Below, piece after piece: positions 8,650 through 16,365 of a DNA stretch of 64,000 bases; the first letter of the stretch is position 1, and the number at the start of each line of letters is the position of its first letter. The stretch covers positions 3,660,001 to 3,724,000 of the forward strand of contig CP033051.1 in NCBI GenBank assembly GCA_003667865.1. The letters run 5' to 3'. The notes under the pieces were generated by a model. It ran no database searches. It was not told the origin of the DNA and was given only the letters and a program-made list of their open reading frames with translations. This DNA comes from Rossellomorea marisflavi (GTDB lineage Bacteria; Bacillota; Bacilli; Bacillales; Bacillaceae_B). A program made the position numbers and the translations under genes.

Positions 8650-8851
8650 TTAATGAACCTCCTTATCCAAAATCTTCAATTTACTTTCTATTATTATAGC
8701 AATATGTGTATATATATATCAAAAATAGGCTTGTTACATTTTCATTTCAAAAATTTAGGACCATCCTAGTAGAAGAACATTTCAAATTGCCCATACATTG
8801 TGTTTTTGTCCTACATATGTTTGATTGAGATGACTTTTAGGAGGAGTTAGA

Positions 8852-9160
8852 ATGAGAGATCACAAGTATAATCAAATGCCAATGACTATGGATATGAATA
8901 TGATGGGAATGCCCGGAATGACAGATATGCAACAAACAATGACAATGCCTTTAAATTCACAGCCATATTTTGTTTTCGATCCATATGTATTTCAAACGTT
9001 ACAAACCGTTGTTGGAAGAGAACTGTTAATTGAAACTGTAAAAGATTCTACCCGCGGAAAGCTTATGGATGTTAAACCAGACCACATATCACTACAAGCA
9101 GGAAATGAGATTTTCTTTATCCGTATATGTCAAATTGTTTCCATTATGCCTATCCGTTAA
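8852..9160 (+). CDS. DUF2642 (YuzF-like) protein
   Basis: This 102-residue protein has a Met/Gln/Pro-rich N-terminus (about 1-35, with repeated MGM/MDM) and a C-terminal DUF2642 domain (about 45-100) with VGRELLIETVKDSTRGKL and VKPDHISLQ. The domain looks like an Sm-like small barrel and is found in many Bacillus sporulation-associated proteins. A spore-layer role is likely but inferred. The ribosome binding site is AGGAGG. Confidence 0.8.
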   Translation: MRDHKYNQMPMTMDMNMMGMPGMTDMQQTMTMPLNSQPYFVFDPYVFQTLQTVVGRELLIETVKDSTRGKLMDVKPDHISLQAGNEIFFIRICQIVSIMPIR

Positions 9161-9633
9161 CTGTAACTTATAATGTAACGAGTATTATTTCATCTAACTT
9201 ACAGATCATGCATAATGTTTTTTGCTTATAATATGTAATTGAGATGTGATAGGAAGTCCTTTAGGATTATTTTCAAAAAATAAATAAGTAAAGGATCGTT
9301 CTTTTTGATCCTTTACTTTCAGTATATAATCATAATTTATGTTACAAGTAAGAGGAATTGAAACGCTAACCCTGCAATTGAAATTATCGTACAGATTAAT
9401 TCTATAGAGCATTTCTTGTGCTTTGTACTCTAGGAATCTTTTATTTCCTTTAAGGAAAACAAATACCGTTACCTAGGTAATTAATGTAATGGTTTATACG
9501 CTGAAAAATCATTAATTATTCATAAGATTTATCAATTATCTCATCTAGAATTGTATTAATAGTAATATTGAAATATTTAACTGAAATTTGTCATTTCCTG
9601 CGCTTTCCCAGAAAATATTTCACGACAGAATCA
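9161..9633. other. Intergenic stretch with one hairpin (9287-9317)
   Basis: The only clear structure is an 11-bp perfect inverted repeat (AGTAAAGGATC/GATCCTTTACT, loop 9 nt) at 9287-9317. On the minus strand it is followed by a U-rich run, so it could end a minus-strand transcript coming from the zinc-ribbon gene at 9634-9780. I see no convincing coding frame here. Confidence 0.5.
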
Positions 9634-9780
9634 TCAAAAGAACGTTTTAATTACTTCCTCATTGTTGTTACATTCTTCACAACGAAATTCTATCTCTAAT
9701 GCATCCTCTCGAACCAAATGTGTCGTTTCTTTCTTGCATTTCTCACAATATTTCTTCTTATAAGCACGCACTTTTCCCAC
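9634..9780 (-). CDS. Small zinc-ribbon protein (48 aa)
   Basis: A short frame on the minus strand encodes a 48-residue basic-then-acidic protein with two CxxC knuckles, Cys12-Cys15 (YCEKC) and Cys34-Cys37 (RCEEC), separated by 18 residues. This spacing is that of a rubredoxin-like or zinc-ribbon fold binding one Zn. It ends in EEVIKTFF. The start is GTG 9780, or GTG 9771, which has GGGGTGGG just upstream. I cannot name a family. The regular cysteine pattern makes chance unlikely. Confidence 0.7.
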   Translation of the reverse strand: MGKVRAYKKKYCEKCKKETTHLVREDALEIEFRCEECNNNEEVIKTFF

Positions 9781-9964
9781 CCCGTTTCATTATCCTTTGT
9801 TTATTGTTATCTCCATTCCCGTTAGGAATTATCCAATACAAAATGCTAACACGTTATTCTATACAAACTTATTTTATATGTACTTTTAAACCAATTGTTA
9901 CCTTCTTTATAAAGGAATAGCAGCATAATGAAGCGGTAAAATAAGTTTGTAAGGAGATGATTAA

Positions 9965-10423
9965 ATGAAGCATGTAAAGGCATTAGCAATTAAGTTTGTT
10001 TCGTGTTTAGTTCTTCTTTCTCTAGTATTAGGTGGTTTATATGGGATATCCTTTGGTGATATATTTACAATTTCATTAGTGCTTGGAGTAGCTTCTTATG
10101 TCATTGGAGATCTAATTATTTTACCTAGAACAAATAATACAGTTGCTACAATTGCCGATTTTGGTATGGCACTACTTGTAATTTATGTGTTGTGTGACAA
10201 CCTAACACCATTGGAGAATCTTTTCGTACCTTCCTTAATTGCGGCAGCAGGAACGGCTTTATTCGAGTACTTTTTCCATAAGTATGTCTACAACACCGTT
10301 CTTTCTTCAAATGATCGAGAAAGACAAAGACCACTTCAAGGAAATTTACAATATCAAACAGAGACTTCAGAGGAACTTACTCCTGTTAGACCTGATGTTA
10401 GAGAGGATGACGATATTTTATAA
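9965..10423 (+). CDS. DUF2512 (YndM-like) membrane protein, copy 1
   Basis: This 152-residue protein has four predicted membrane helices (about 8-27, 30-50, 60-82, 87-104) and a charged cytoplasmic tail after residue 115. Signature segments are MKHVKALAIKF, SYVIGDLIILPR and an acidic C-terminal tail. These match the DUF2512 family, of unknown function and common in spore formers. A second copy lies at 50439-50873. Ribosome binding site AAGGAGATG. Confidence 0.75.
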   Translation: MKHVKALAIKFVSCLVLLSLVLGGLYGISFGDIFTISLVLGVASYVIGDLIILPRTNNTVATIADFGMALLVIYVLCDNLTPLENLFVPSLIAAAGTALFEYFFHKYVYNTVLSSNDRERQRPLQGNLQYQTETSEELTPVRPDVREDDDIL

Positions 10424-10431
10424 GAGCAAAA

Positions 10432-10493
10432 AGGGTGTCTTAGACTGTACAGCAATCATTAAGAAGTGAATGCTGTGTCAGTTAAGACACCCT
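10432..10493. terminator. Convergent terminator between DUF2512 gene and rlmN
   Basis: A long hairpin with 11-bp outer arms (AGGGTGTCTTA/TAAGACACCCT) and further pairing inside. A TTTTT run follows on the minus strand, so it mainly serves rlmN and probably also stops the plus-strand transcript. Confidence 0.8.
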
Positions 10494-10505
10494 ACTTTCT
10501 ATACA

Positions 10506-11576
10506 TTATGAACTTGCTTTTTCTTTTTTGATTTGCTTACTTCGTAATTGACCGCAAGCAGCATCAATATCTGTTCCTTGCTCTACGCGGACTCCACAAT
10601 TAATACCATTATCTAAAAGTATTTTATAGAATCCAAGAATCGCTTCTTTTGTGCTTCGTTGGTACTGTCCATGCTCACTGACAGGATTATATGGTATAAG
10701 ATTAACATATGACAAATGACGTTTATTCTTTAACAATTTTACCAACTGATGAGCTTCTTCCTTATGATCATTTACATCTCTAAGTAGAATATATTCAAAC
10801 GTAATTCTTCGATTGGTTTTTTCTAGGTAATAATCAATTGCTTCCATTAATTTTTTTATAGGAAAAGCTTTATTAATTTTCATGATTTCAGTACGAAGTT
10901 CATCGTTTGGAGCATGAAGTGAAAGTGCTAGGTTCACTTGAATATTCTCATCTGCAAAATCATAAATCTTATTTGCAAGACCACTAGTTGAAACGGTTAT
11001 ATGTCTTGCCCCAATTGATAGACCCTTTTGATCATTTACAATACGTAAAAAGTCCATCATATTGTTGTAATTGTCAAAAGGCTCACCTATTCCCATAATG
11101 ACAATATGACTTACACGTTCATCTTTTTCTCTAGAATCTAAGTGGTGTTGAACATTCATGATTTGTTCTACAATTTCTCCACTTGAGAGGTCTCGATTCT
11201 TCTTGAGTAGTCCACTTGCACAGAACGTGCACCCTATGTTACATCCAACTTGAGTTGTAACACAAACAGAATAACCGTAGTGATGCGACATTAATACAGT
11301 TTCAATAAGGTTTCCATCCTGAAGCTTAAATAAAAATTTGATTGTTCCATCTTTAGATTCCTGCTTAATTTCTTCTACAAGTGTTTGTATATGAAAATTC
11401 GTTTCTAATAGTTCGATACAATCAGTATTTAAATTAGACATCTCAGAAAATTCTTTTACACGCTTCTTGTAAAGCCAATCCCACACCTGGGTGGCACGGA
11501 ATTTCTTTTGTCCGTTTTCAACGAGCCACGTTGTAAGTTGATCGATAGTTAGCCCATATATTGATTCTTTTTTCAT
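10506..11576 (-). CDS. rlmN: 23S rRNA A2503 (and tRNA A37) C2-methyltransferase RlmN
   Basis: This 356-residue radical-SAM enzyme methylates C2 of A2503 in 23S rRNA and A37 in some tRNAs. The 4Fe-4S motif CNIGCTFC holds Cys112, Cys116 and Cys119. The SAM-binding GEPFDNY, SLHAPND and C-terminal [19 protein letters not shown], with the methyl-carrying cysteine, are all present. The ATG at 11576 is chosen over the upstream in-frame start because AAGAGGG precedes it by 6 nt. It stands alone with its own terminator. Confidence 0.96.
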   Translation of the reverse strand: MKKESIYGLTIDQLTTWLVENGQKKFRATQVWDWLYKKRVKEFSEMSNLNTDCIELLETNFHIQTLVEEIKQESKDGTIKFLFKLQDGNLIETVLMSHHYGYSVCVTTQVGCNIGCTFCASGLLKKNRDLSSGEIVEQIMNVQHHLDSREKDERVSHIVIMGIGEPFDNYNNMMDFLRIVNDQKGLSIGARHITVSTSGLANKIYDFADENIQVNLALSLHAPNDELRTEIMKINKAFPIKKLMEAIDYYLEKTNRRITFEYILLRDVNDHKEEAHQLVKLLKNKRHLSYVNLIPYNPVSEHGQYQRSTKEAILGFYKILLDNGINCGVRVEQGTDIDAACGQLRSKQIKKEKASS

Positions 11577-11763
11577 TATTAACCCTCTTTTCGAACACAT
11601 TTACCTTTACTTATCTATACTACTTATAGTTTAAGGATGTATCAACCTATTTGGTCTAAAAACATACTATTTAATTTTATCTTAACCGAAAGAGGATTTC
11701 TCTACACTTATCATTTAGAGATTATTAGTATTATTATTTCAGCATTTACATCAAAGATTAAAA

Positions 11764-11791
11764 TAACCGATCCAGCTTAATAGGATCGGTT
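11764..11791 (-). terminator. Terminator of the short DUF3231 gene
   Basis: Stem AACCGATCC/GGATCGGTT with a 9-nt loop and an AT-rich tail on the minus strand, 16 bp past the stop codon at 11807. Confidence 0.8.
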
Positions 11792-11806
11792 CGCTTCTCT
11801 TAATAA

Positions 11807-12358
11807 TTATTCAGGATTTCCTGGAGGATAATAATAAGGAGGCACTTTAATCCATCCACGTTTTCTCATTAATGTCTTTAATGTTGCTCCGTACGTCACC
11901 CACTGAGTATAGAATTGAAACCACATTATGCCAACATCGTTACGAATTGCATCGGCTTGTGCTTTTGCACAGGACTTCATGCAATTTACTAATTTAAACG
12001 CCATACCATTCGTTAGTTCATCATCTGTCAGCTTAACGCCTAGTGGAATTTCCTTTGATTTTGAATTAGGTTTAGATGACGTTACATCCGGAAGAGGAAT
12101 CCCCTCTTCTTTCATAAACTTACTTAACTGTTTTACTTGTTCTTCGCATAACTTCACAGCATCTACTAACATTTCTCGCACTTCATCATCCGTAGTTGTA
12201 TTCAATCCAACCTCTTCATAACGAATAAATTCTTCAACCATTGCAATATACTTCCAGCAGTCTCCTACTTCAATAACATGGAGAGGAGATTTTGTTTCAT
12301 CGACATTGTCTATAGACGTCTTTAACACATTCCAAATAGCTTCAAAAGGATTCGACAT
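11807..12358 (-). CDS. Single-domain DUF3231 protein
   Basis: This 183-residue helical protein corresponds to one half of the usual two-repeat DUF3231 proteins (compare 30951-31952). Recognisable parts are an N-terminal helix pair, GIPLPDV before a variable linker, a second helix pair with conserved NCMKSCAKAQ, and a C-terminal RGWIKVPPYYYPP. DUF3231 proteins have a ferritin/CotF-like helical look and are abundant in spore formers, but their function is unknown. I place the start at ATG 12358 behind GGAGGTG. Confidence 0.75.
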   Translation of the reverse strand: MSNPFEAIWNVLKTSIDNVDETKSPLHVIEVGDCWKYIAMVEEFIRYEEVGLNTTTDDEVREMLVDAVKLCEEQVKQLSKFMKEEGIPLPDVTSSKPNSKSKEIPLGVKLTDDELTNGMAFKLVNCMKSCAKAQADAIRNDVGIMWFQFYTQWVTYGATLKTLMRKRGWIKVPPYYYPPGNPE

Positions 12359-12547
12359 ATTTTCACCTCCTACCTTCATTATTTCTTAAATGAATAAAAC
12401 AATGTAAGATATTTACAAAGTACCTATCGTTTTTATAAAAAATAGTAAAAAGTAGTTTTCAAAAATATATATTTACGAACATGGAATACTCTATAATTTA
12501 TCAAGATAGTATGTAAAAAAATGTTGTTTTGAATAGGGGGATTTATA

Positions 12548-13072
12548 ATGGAGAATGTAAGATATCCAATTGGAAAATTTGAAATGGTAGATGATATCAG
12601 AGATGACGTCCTAGAGAAGTGGATACGTGATATCGAGCTATTACCACGTACATTGCAAGAGGTAACAAAGAACTTAACTGAAGAACAACTTCGAACGCCT
12701 TATCGTAGTGGAGGCTGGACCATTAAACAAGTGATTCACCATCTAGCGGATAGTCATATGAATGCCTATATTCGCTTAAAGCTTGCTCTAACTGAAGATT
12801 CCCCTGTTGTAAAGACATACGATGAGAATAAATGGTCAGTTCAAAAAGATTACGAAATGTCGATACAAAGCTCGTTTGCGATCATAGACGGTACACATAG
12901 TCGATGGTGTTATTTATTGCGTCATTTATCTTCTTCTGATTTTAACAAAACCTTTCATCATCCTGACCTTGGAAAAACAACTATATTATCTAATGTCGGT
13001 ATGTACGCTTGGCATGGTCGTCATCATCTTGCACACATTACCAATTTACTTAAACAAAAAGGGTGGTTGTAG
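12548..13072 (+). CDS. bstA: YfiT-type bacillithiol S-transferase (BstA)
   Basis: This 174-residue DinB-fold protein matches YfiT, which uses a divalent metal to conjugate bacillithiol to electrophiles. The motifs WTIKQVIHHLADSHMN and YAWHGRHHLAHI supply candidate metal-binding histidines: His64/65 in the first helix, and His156 and His160 in the last. The N-terminal YPIGKF is characteristic. Its presence implies the cell makes bacillithiol. The ribosome binding site is AGGGGG, and a strong terminator follows at 13073. Confidence 0.9.
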   Translation: MENVRYPIGKFEMVDDIRDDVLEKWIRDIELLPRTLQEVTKNLTEEQLRTPYRSGGWTIKQVIHHLADSHMNAYIRLKLALTEDSPVVKTYDENKWSVQKDYEMSIQSSFAIIDGTHSRWCYLLRHLSSSDFNKTFHHPDLGKTTILSNVGMYAWHGRHHLAHITNLLKQKGWL

Positions 13073-13107
13073 AAATAGCGATGCTTTGTAGAAAGCATCG
13101 CTATTTT
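13073..13107 (+). terminator. Terminator of bstA
   Basis: 14-bp perfect stem (AAATAGCGATGCTT and complement), 6-nt loop, followed by TTTT. Confidence 0.9.
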
Positions 13108-13335
13108 CAGGTATCTAAGCAACTATGGAATTATTCTTATAATATCATTTTATAAAATTACAATTTCTTAGTCATAAAGTAGTAGTACATTAAAATTGAA
13201 TATGAAATGAGATTTTAGACATCAAAAAAAATAATTGTTCCCCATGCCCACCCTCACGAAACAGAAAATCAGTACACGGTAGTAAGTCGTTACGTTATAT
13301 TGTACTCATGTGACAGTACTGGGTATCAGTTGTAA

Positions 13336-13434
13336 TAAGAGGATTTGAACCTCAAGGGTTACCCCGAAACCCCTGCCTTAGTTCCAACATATACTTGTTG
13401 GGAGTTTTGTACTCGCCTTTTCAGTTCGCTAGCC
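13336..13434 (-). other. tRNA-like degenerate element
   Basis: The minus strand reads in tRNA order: TAGCGAA (also found after the acceptor stem of the tRNA-Tyr at 4-88), a hairpin CCAAC/GTTGG whose 8-nt loop contains GTA, a variable-arm-like hairpin (AGGGGTT/AACCCTT) and a perfect T-arm (GAGG TTCAAAT CCTC). No complementary acceptor stem and no CCA are present. It is therefore either a decayed class II tRNA, possibly Tyr-like, or a tRNA-like small RNA. No gene overlaps it. Confidence 0.45.
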
Positions 13435-13442
13435 AAAATCAA

Positions 13443-13901
13443 TTATTCAATCAAGTCTGTTCTCCAATTCATTTCTTGAATTTTCGTATCAAGTTTTCTA
13501 TACTTTTGTGACAACTCGTCCAAATATTTCTGTGTGTCTTTGACATTAATTGGTGTTATATATTTAATTTCAGATCGAGAATATCGATCATGCCTAATAG
13601 ATGCTTGTTCTAGTAAGTCACTATAAATTTTTCGTTCTTGACCAAGCAAATCACGTTCAGTTAAGGCGTCTGATAATGATTGTGTACCGTCAAAAGATAT
13701 TTGTAAATTTGTTCGGTTAATTTTCTGTATGATCTTGTTTAGTTCTTTAAGTATATCTGATATCTCTTTAATTAAGTCTTTTGGTTCTTCATTTGGTATC
13801 TCACCCTCTTGAACCTTCGCATTTTGATATAAACGTTGTTTTAGTTGTTCTAGTCGTTTTTGATAGTCAGCACGTACAATTAATGCTTCAGCCAGCTTCA
13901 T
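13443..13901 (-). CDS. DIP1984 family protein
   Basis: This 152-residue, almost wholly helical protein begins MKLAEALIVRADYQKRLEQL, the hallmark of DIP1984-family proteins (septicolysin-like in some annotations), followed by NRTNLQISFDG and a long C-terminal coiled coil. Function unknown. The ribosome binding site is AGGAGAGGATG. It lies 17 bp downstream of the VOC gene in the same direction, so the two are probably co-transcribed. Confidence 0.8.
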   Translation of the reverse strand: MKLAEALIVRADYQKRLEQLKQRLYQNAKVQEGEIPNEEPKDLIKEISDILKELNKIIQKINRTNLQISFDGTQSLSDALTERDLLGQERKIYSDLLEQASIRHDRYSRSEIKYITPINVKDTQKYLDELSQKYRKLDTKIQEMNWRTDLIE

Positions 13902-13918
13902 AAAGGATCATCCTCTCC

Positions 13919-14314
13919 TTAGTTATCATGATTTAGTATTTCTTTCACTCTGTTTATCTCTTCTTGTTTATTCAAGTATTCAAAGAATCCAATCTCGTTT
14001 CCCCAAGGATCTTGAAACGTTGCCCATTTAACAGGAACCTCAGATCGTGAATGGATTTCAAAAGGAGGAATATTTAGCTTCTCAATCATACGATTCCTTT
14101 CCCTTAAAATATCACGAACCCCTAAACGAAGTGGTCCATTTCCTTTTATGACATTACCTTCCGCTACCTGGAGCCAACATCCTGGGATTAGCTCCCATTC
14201 TGCAAACCCATCATGAGGGACAACATCGGGATGTTTATCTAAAAGGATCTTATACCACTCTATCCCCTCTTCAATTGATGCTACTCTAAATTGAACTGTC
14301 ATCTCAAAAATCAA
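13919..14314 (-). CDS. VOC-superfamily (glyoxalase-like) protein
   Basis: This 131-residue protein has the paired beta-alpha-beta-beta-beta layout of vicinal oxygen chelate proteins: an N-terminal VASIEEGIEWYKILL segment and a C-terminal VKWATFQDPWGNEIGFFEY. Glu in GFFEY is a usual metal ligand, while the N-terminal His ligand is not obvious, so an enzymatic role is uncertain. The start is probably TTG 14314 (AAGGAG at 11 nt); ATG 14302 is an alternative. Confidence 0.75.
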   Translation of the reverse strand: MIFEMTVQFRVASIEEGIEWYKILLDKHPDVVPHDGFAEWELIPGCWLQVAEGNVIKGNGPLRLGVRDILRERNRMIEKLNIPPFEIHSRSEVPVKWATFQDPWGNEIGFFEYLNKQEEINRVKEILNHDN

Positions 14315-14406
14315 GGTTATTTCAACTCCTTTTTTCTAACAGTCACTTTTCAAGCTTCTATTTCGTACATCCTATTAGATTTGGTTATAGATATCGTTTA
14401 AAAAGC

Positions 14407-15534
14407 TTATATTGATCTAACAGGTGAAATGAGGTGTAACTGATCCTTCTTAACAACTGGTCTTATTAATATCGGTTTCATTGAGCCTGAGAAGCTGATG
14501 TTTACAGCTTCTTCGTCCAAGGAACGTAATGCGTCTAATAAATAGTAACCATCACATGCAATTTTCAGATTCTTATGTCCCTCTATATTCATTACCACTT
14601 GAGTCTCTTCAATCTTTCCAATTTCTGTAGAGGTAGATGAAATTGTTAACGTCTCTTCATTTAACTCTAAGTATATATTGTTATTTTTCCATTCACTCGC
14701 AAATAAACACGCTCGATCAATGCCCTTTATTAACTGTTTAGTATTCATTGTTATAACTGTCATCGTTTCAATAGGTAGTAAGCCCGATGTTTCTGGATAA
14801 TTGCCTTCTATTAATCTAGAATATAGAGTAAATTCATTTGTTTTAAATAAAATAAATTGCTCGTTCATTGAAAGTTCAATGGTATCGGAGGTCTCTTTTC
14901 CAATTAATTTTAATAATTCATGTAAGGCAAGGCTTGGTACAACACATGCTTGTAGAATATTTGCATCGACTAGCTTTCTACTATATGCTAATCGTTGTGA
15001 ATTTGTTGCAACAAATGTAATTCCGCCCTCAGCTATTGAAACGGATACACCAGTTAAAATAGGTCTAGTTTCATTTTTAGAAACAGCAAAAACGGTTTGT
15101 TTTATTAAATCGCTGATAGTGGACGTTCCTAGTTTTATGAAACGTTCTTGGTTAACCTGCGGAAGATTCGGATACTCATCTGCGCTTAACCCTTTTAAAT
15201 CTACTTTAACTGCACCTGACGTTATGGTTACTAAATGATTCTCATCTACAGAAATGTTGATATCACCTGTTAATTTTTTTATTAACTCATTCAAGTGTTT
15301 TGCTGAAACGATGACACTTCCACTCACCCTAACCTCTCCGGTTTGTCCATCCTTTTGCATTGGTATTTTTCTTTCGATCACTACCTCTGAATTACTCCCT
15401 ACTAGAGTAAGCATACCTTGTGATGCAAGCAATTTGATTCCTGATAATATCGGGAATGGACTTTTAGAGGAAACTACTTTGCTTACGTCTAGAACAGCCT
15501 TCTTTAGATAATCATGCTTAATTGTAATATCCAT
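14407..15534 (-). CDS. dnaN: DNA polymerase III beta sliding clamp, second copy
   Basis: This 375-residue protein has the full three-domain clamp: an N-terminal VSSKSPFPILSGIKLLA, the central RPILTGVSVSI and a C-terminal KPILIRPV...LISPVRSI in place of the usual MPVR-type end. It encircles DNA and tethers polymerase and repair partners. dnaA, recF and gyrB are absent here, and the neighbours are unrelated VOC genes. This is therefore most likely a paralogue of the origin-linked clamp, as known in some Bacillus species. Start ATG with an AAAGGA-type binding site. It is a single-gene unit. Confidence 0.88.
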   Translation of the reverse strand: MDITIKHDYLKKAVLDVSKVVSSKSPFPILSGIKLLASQGMLTLVGSNSEVVIERKIPMQKDGQTGEVRVSGSVIVSAKHLNELIKKLTGDINISVDENHLVTITSGAVKVDLKGLSADEYPNLPQVNQERFIKLGTSTISDLIKQTVFAVSKNETRPILTGVSVSIAEGGITFVATNSQRLAYSRKLVDANILQACVVPSLALHELLKLIGKETSDTIELSMNEQFILFKTNEFTLYSRLIEGNYPETSGLLPIETMTVITMNTKQLIKGIDRACLFASEWKNNNIYLELNEETLTISSTSTEIGKIEETQVVMNIEGHKNLKIACDGYYLLDALRSLDEEAVNISFSGSMKPILIRPVVKKDQLHLISPVRSI

Positions 15535-15693
15535 AGATAAATCCTTTCATCTCTCAATAGAGTAAATTATTCGACATATTGTAATCATTTCCTTGTTTTT
15601 TAGTGAAATTTGATAAAAGAAATCTAGTGGATGAAAGAGGAATTTGCATATTCTTGGCGAAATTTTTGATTAATAAATCGGGAGGTATTCAAA

Positions 15694-16095
15694 ATGTCAG
15701 GATATATATCACATGTAGCAACAATTGAAATTCCAGTTCGTAACTTACAACAAGCAATTGAGTTTTATACTGAGGTCGTGGGTGTAGAGGTTGAATTCCA
15801 AGGTGAACGAAACGCAATGCTTACGTTTCACAAGAAGGGGGTCCCTACTATCTTTTTAGTGCAAACATCTATTGTAGAAGGGCTTTCTTTTGAAAATACC
15901 AACAATCGTATCGTTCATAGCGTGTTAGATTTTTACACTCATGATTTAAAAGGCTTTTATGAATGGTTACAAACAAGAAAAGTTGAAGTTGGACCCTTTA
16001 ATGTTGATCCTGCTCACGGCTTTGGTGGTTTTGGATTTAGGGATCCTGACGGAAATCTATTAAGTGCCACAAATGTTTTACATAAAGGACAATAG
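15694..16095 (+). CDS. VOC-superfamily (glyoxalase/bleomycin-resistance-like) protein
   Basis: This 133-residue protein has two beta-alpha-beta modules: HVATIEIPVRNLQQAIEFYTE with a metal-type His near residue 6, and GFGGFGFRDPDGNLL before the C-terminal strand. It resembles small VOC proteins that bind or modify toxic small molecules. No substrate can be named. The ribosome binding site is GGGAGG. It is the third VOC-type gene in this half of the window. Confidence 0.8.
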   Translation: MSGYISHVATIEIPVRNLQQAIEFYTEVVGVEVEFQGERNAMLTFHKKGVPTIFLVQTSIVEGLSFENTNNRIVHSVLDFYTHDLKGFYEWLQTRKVEVGPFNVDPAHGFGGFGFRDPDGNLLSATNVLHKGQ

Positions 16096-16246
16096 TATAG
16101 AGTATCAATTTTCTAAGATGTTCTATAAGTAAGGATCCGTTGACATTATTATAAGGATGAATTCATGAGGTTTTATAGTTAAAACTTTAGTACAACTGTT
16201 CAGGAATAAGCAATTGTGGAAGAATTTAGAACATTGTGAGTGATTG

Positions 16247-16275
16247 GGTTCCGTACCTACCCGGACGGAACCTTT
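16247..16275 (+). terminator. Possible terminator after the VOC gene
   Basis: 8-bp stem GGTTCCGT/ACGGAACC with a short TTT run, about 150 bp downstream of the stop codon. The weak U-tract lowers confidence. Confidence 0.45.
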
Positions 16276-16365
16276 CACTACATTCATGAAATACACGAAT
16301 CCCTATAATCTCTAGCTAAACAACGATGCACTGTTGATTATTAGCTATCCCACTAATTCCCTTAT

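Noticed and set aside
9206..9412. 68-codon minus-strand frame
   Set aside because: It contains the hairpin at 9287-9317, has no binding site and no protein-like pattern.
14801..15511. Long plus-strand frames opposite dnaN
   Set aside because: Shadow frames of a well-supported clamp gene.
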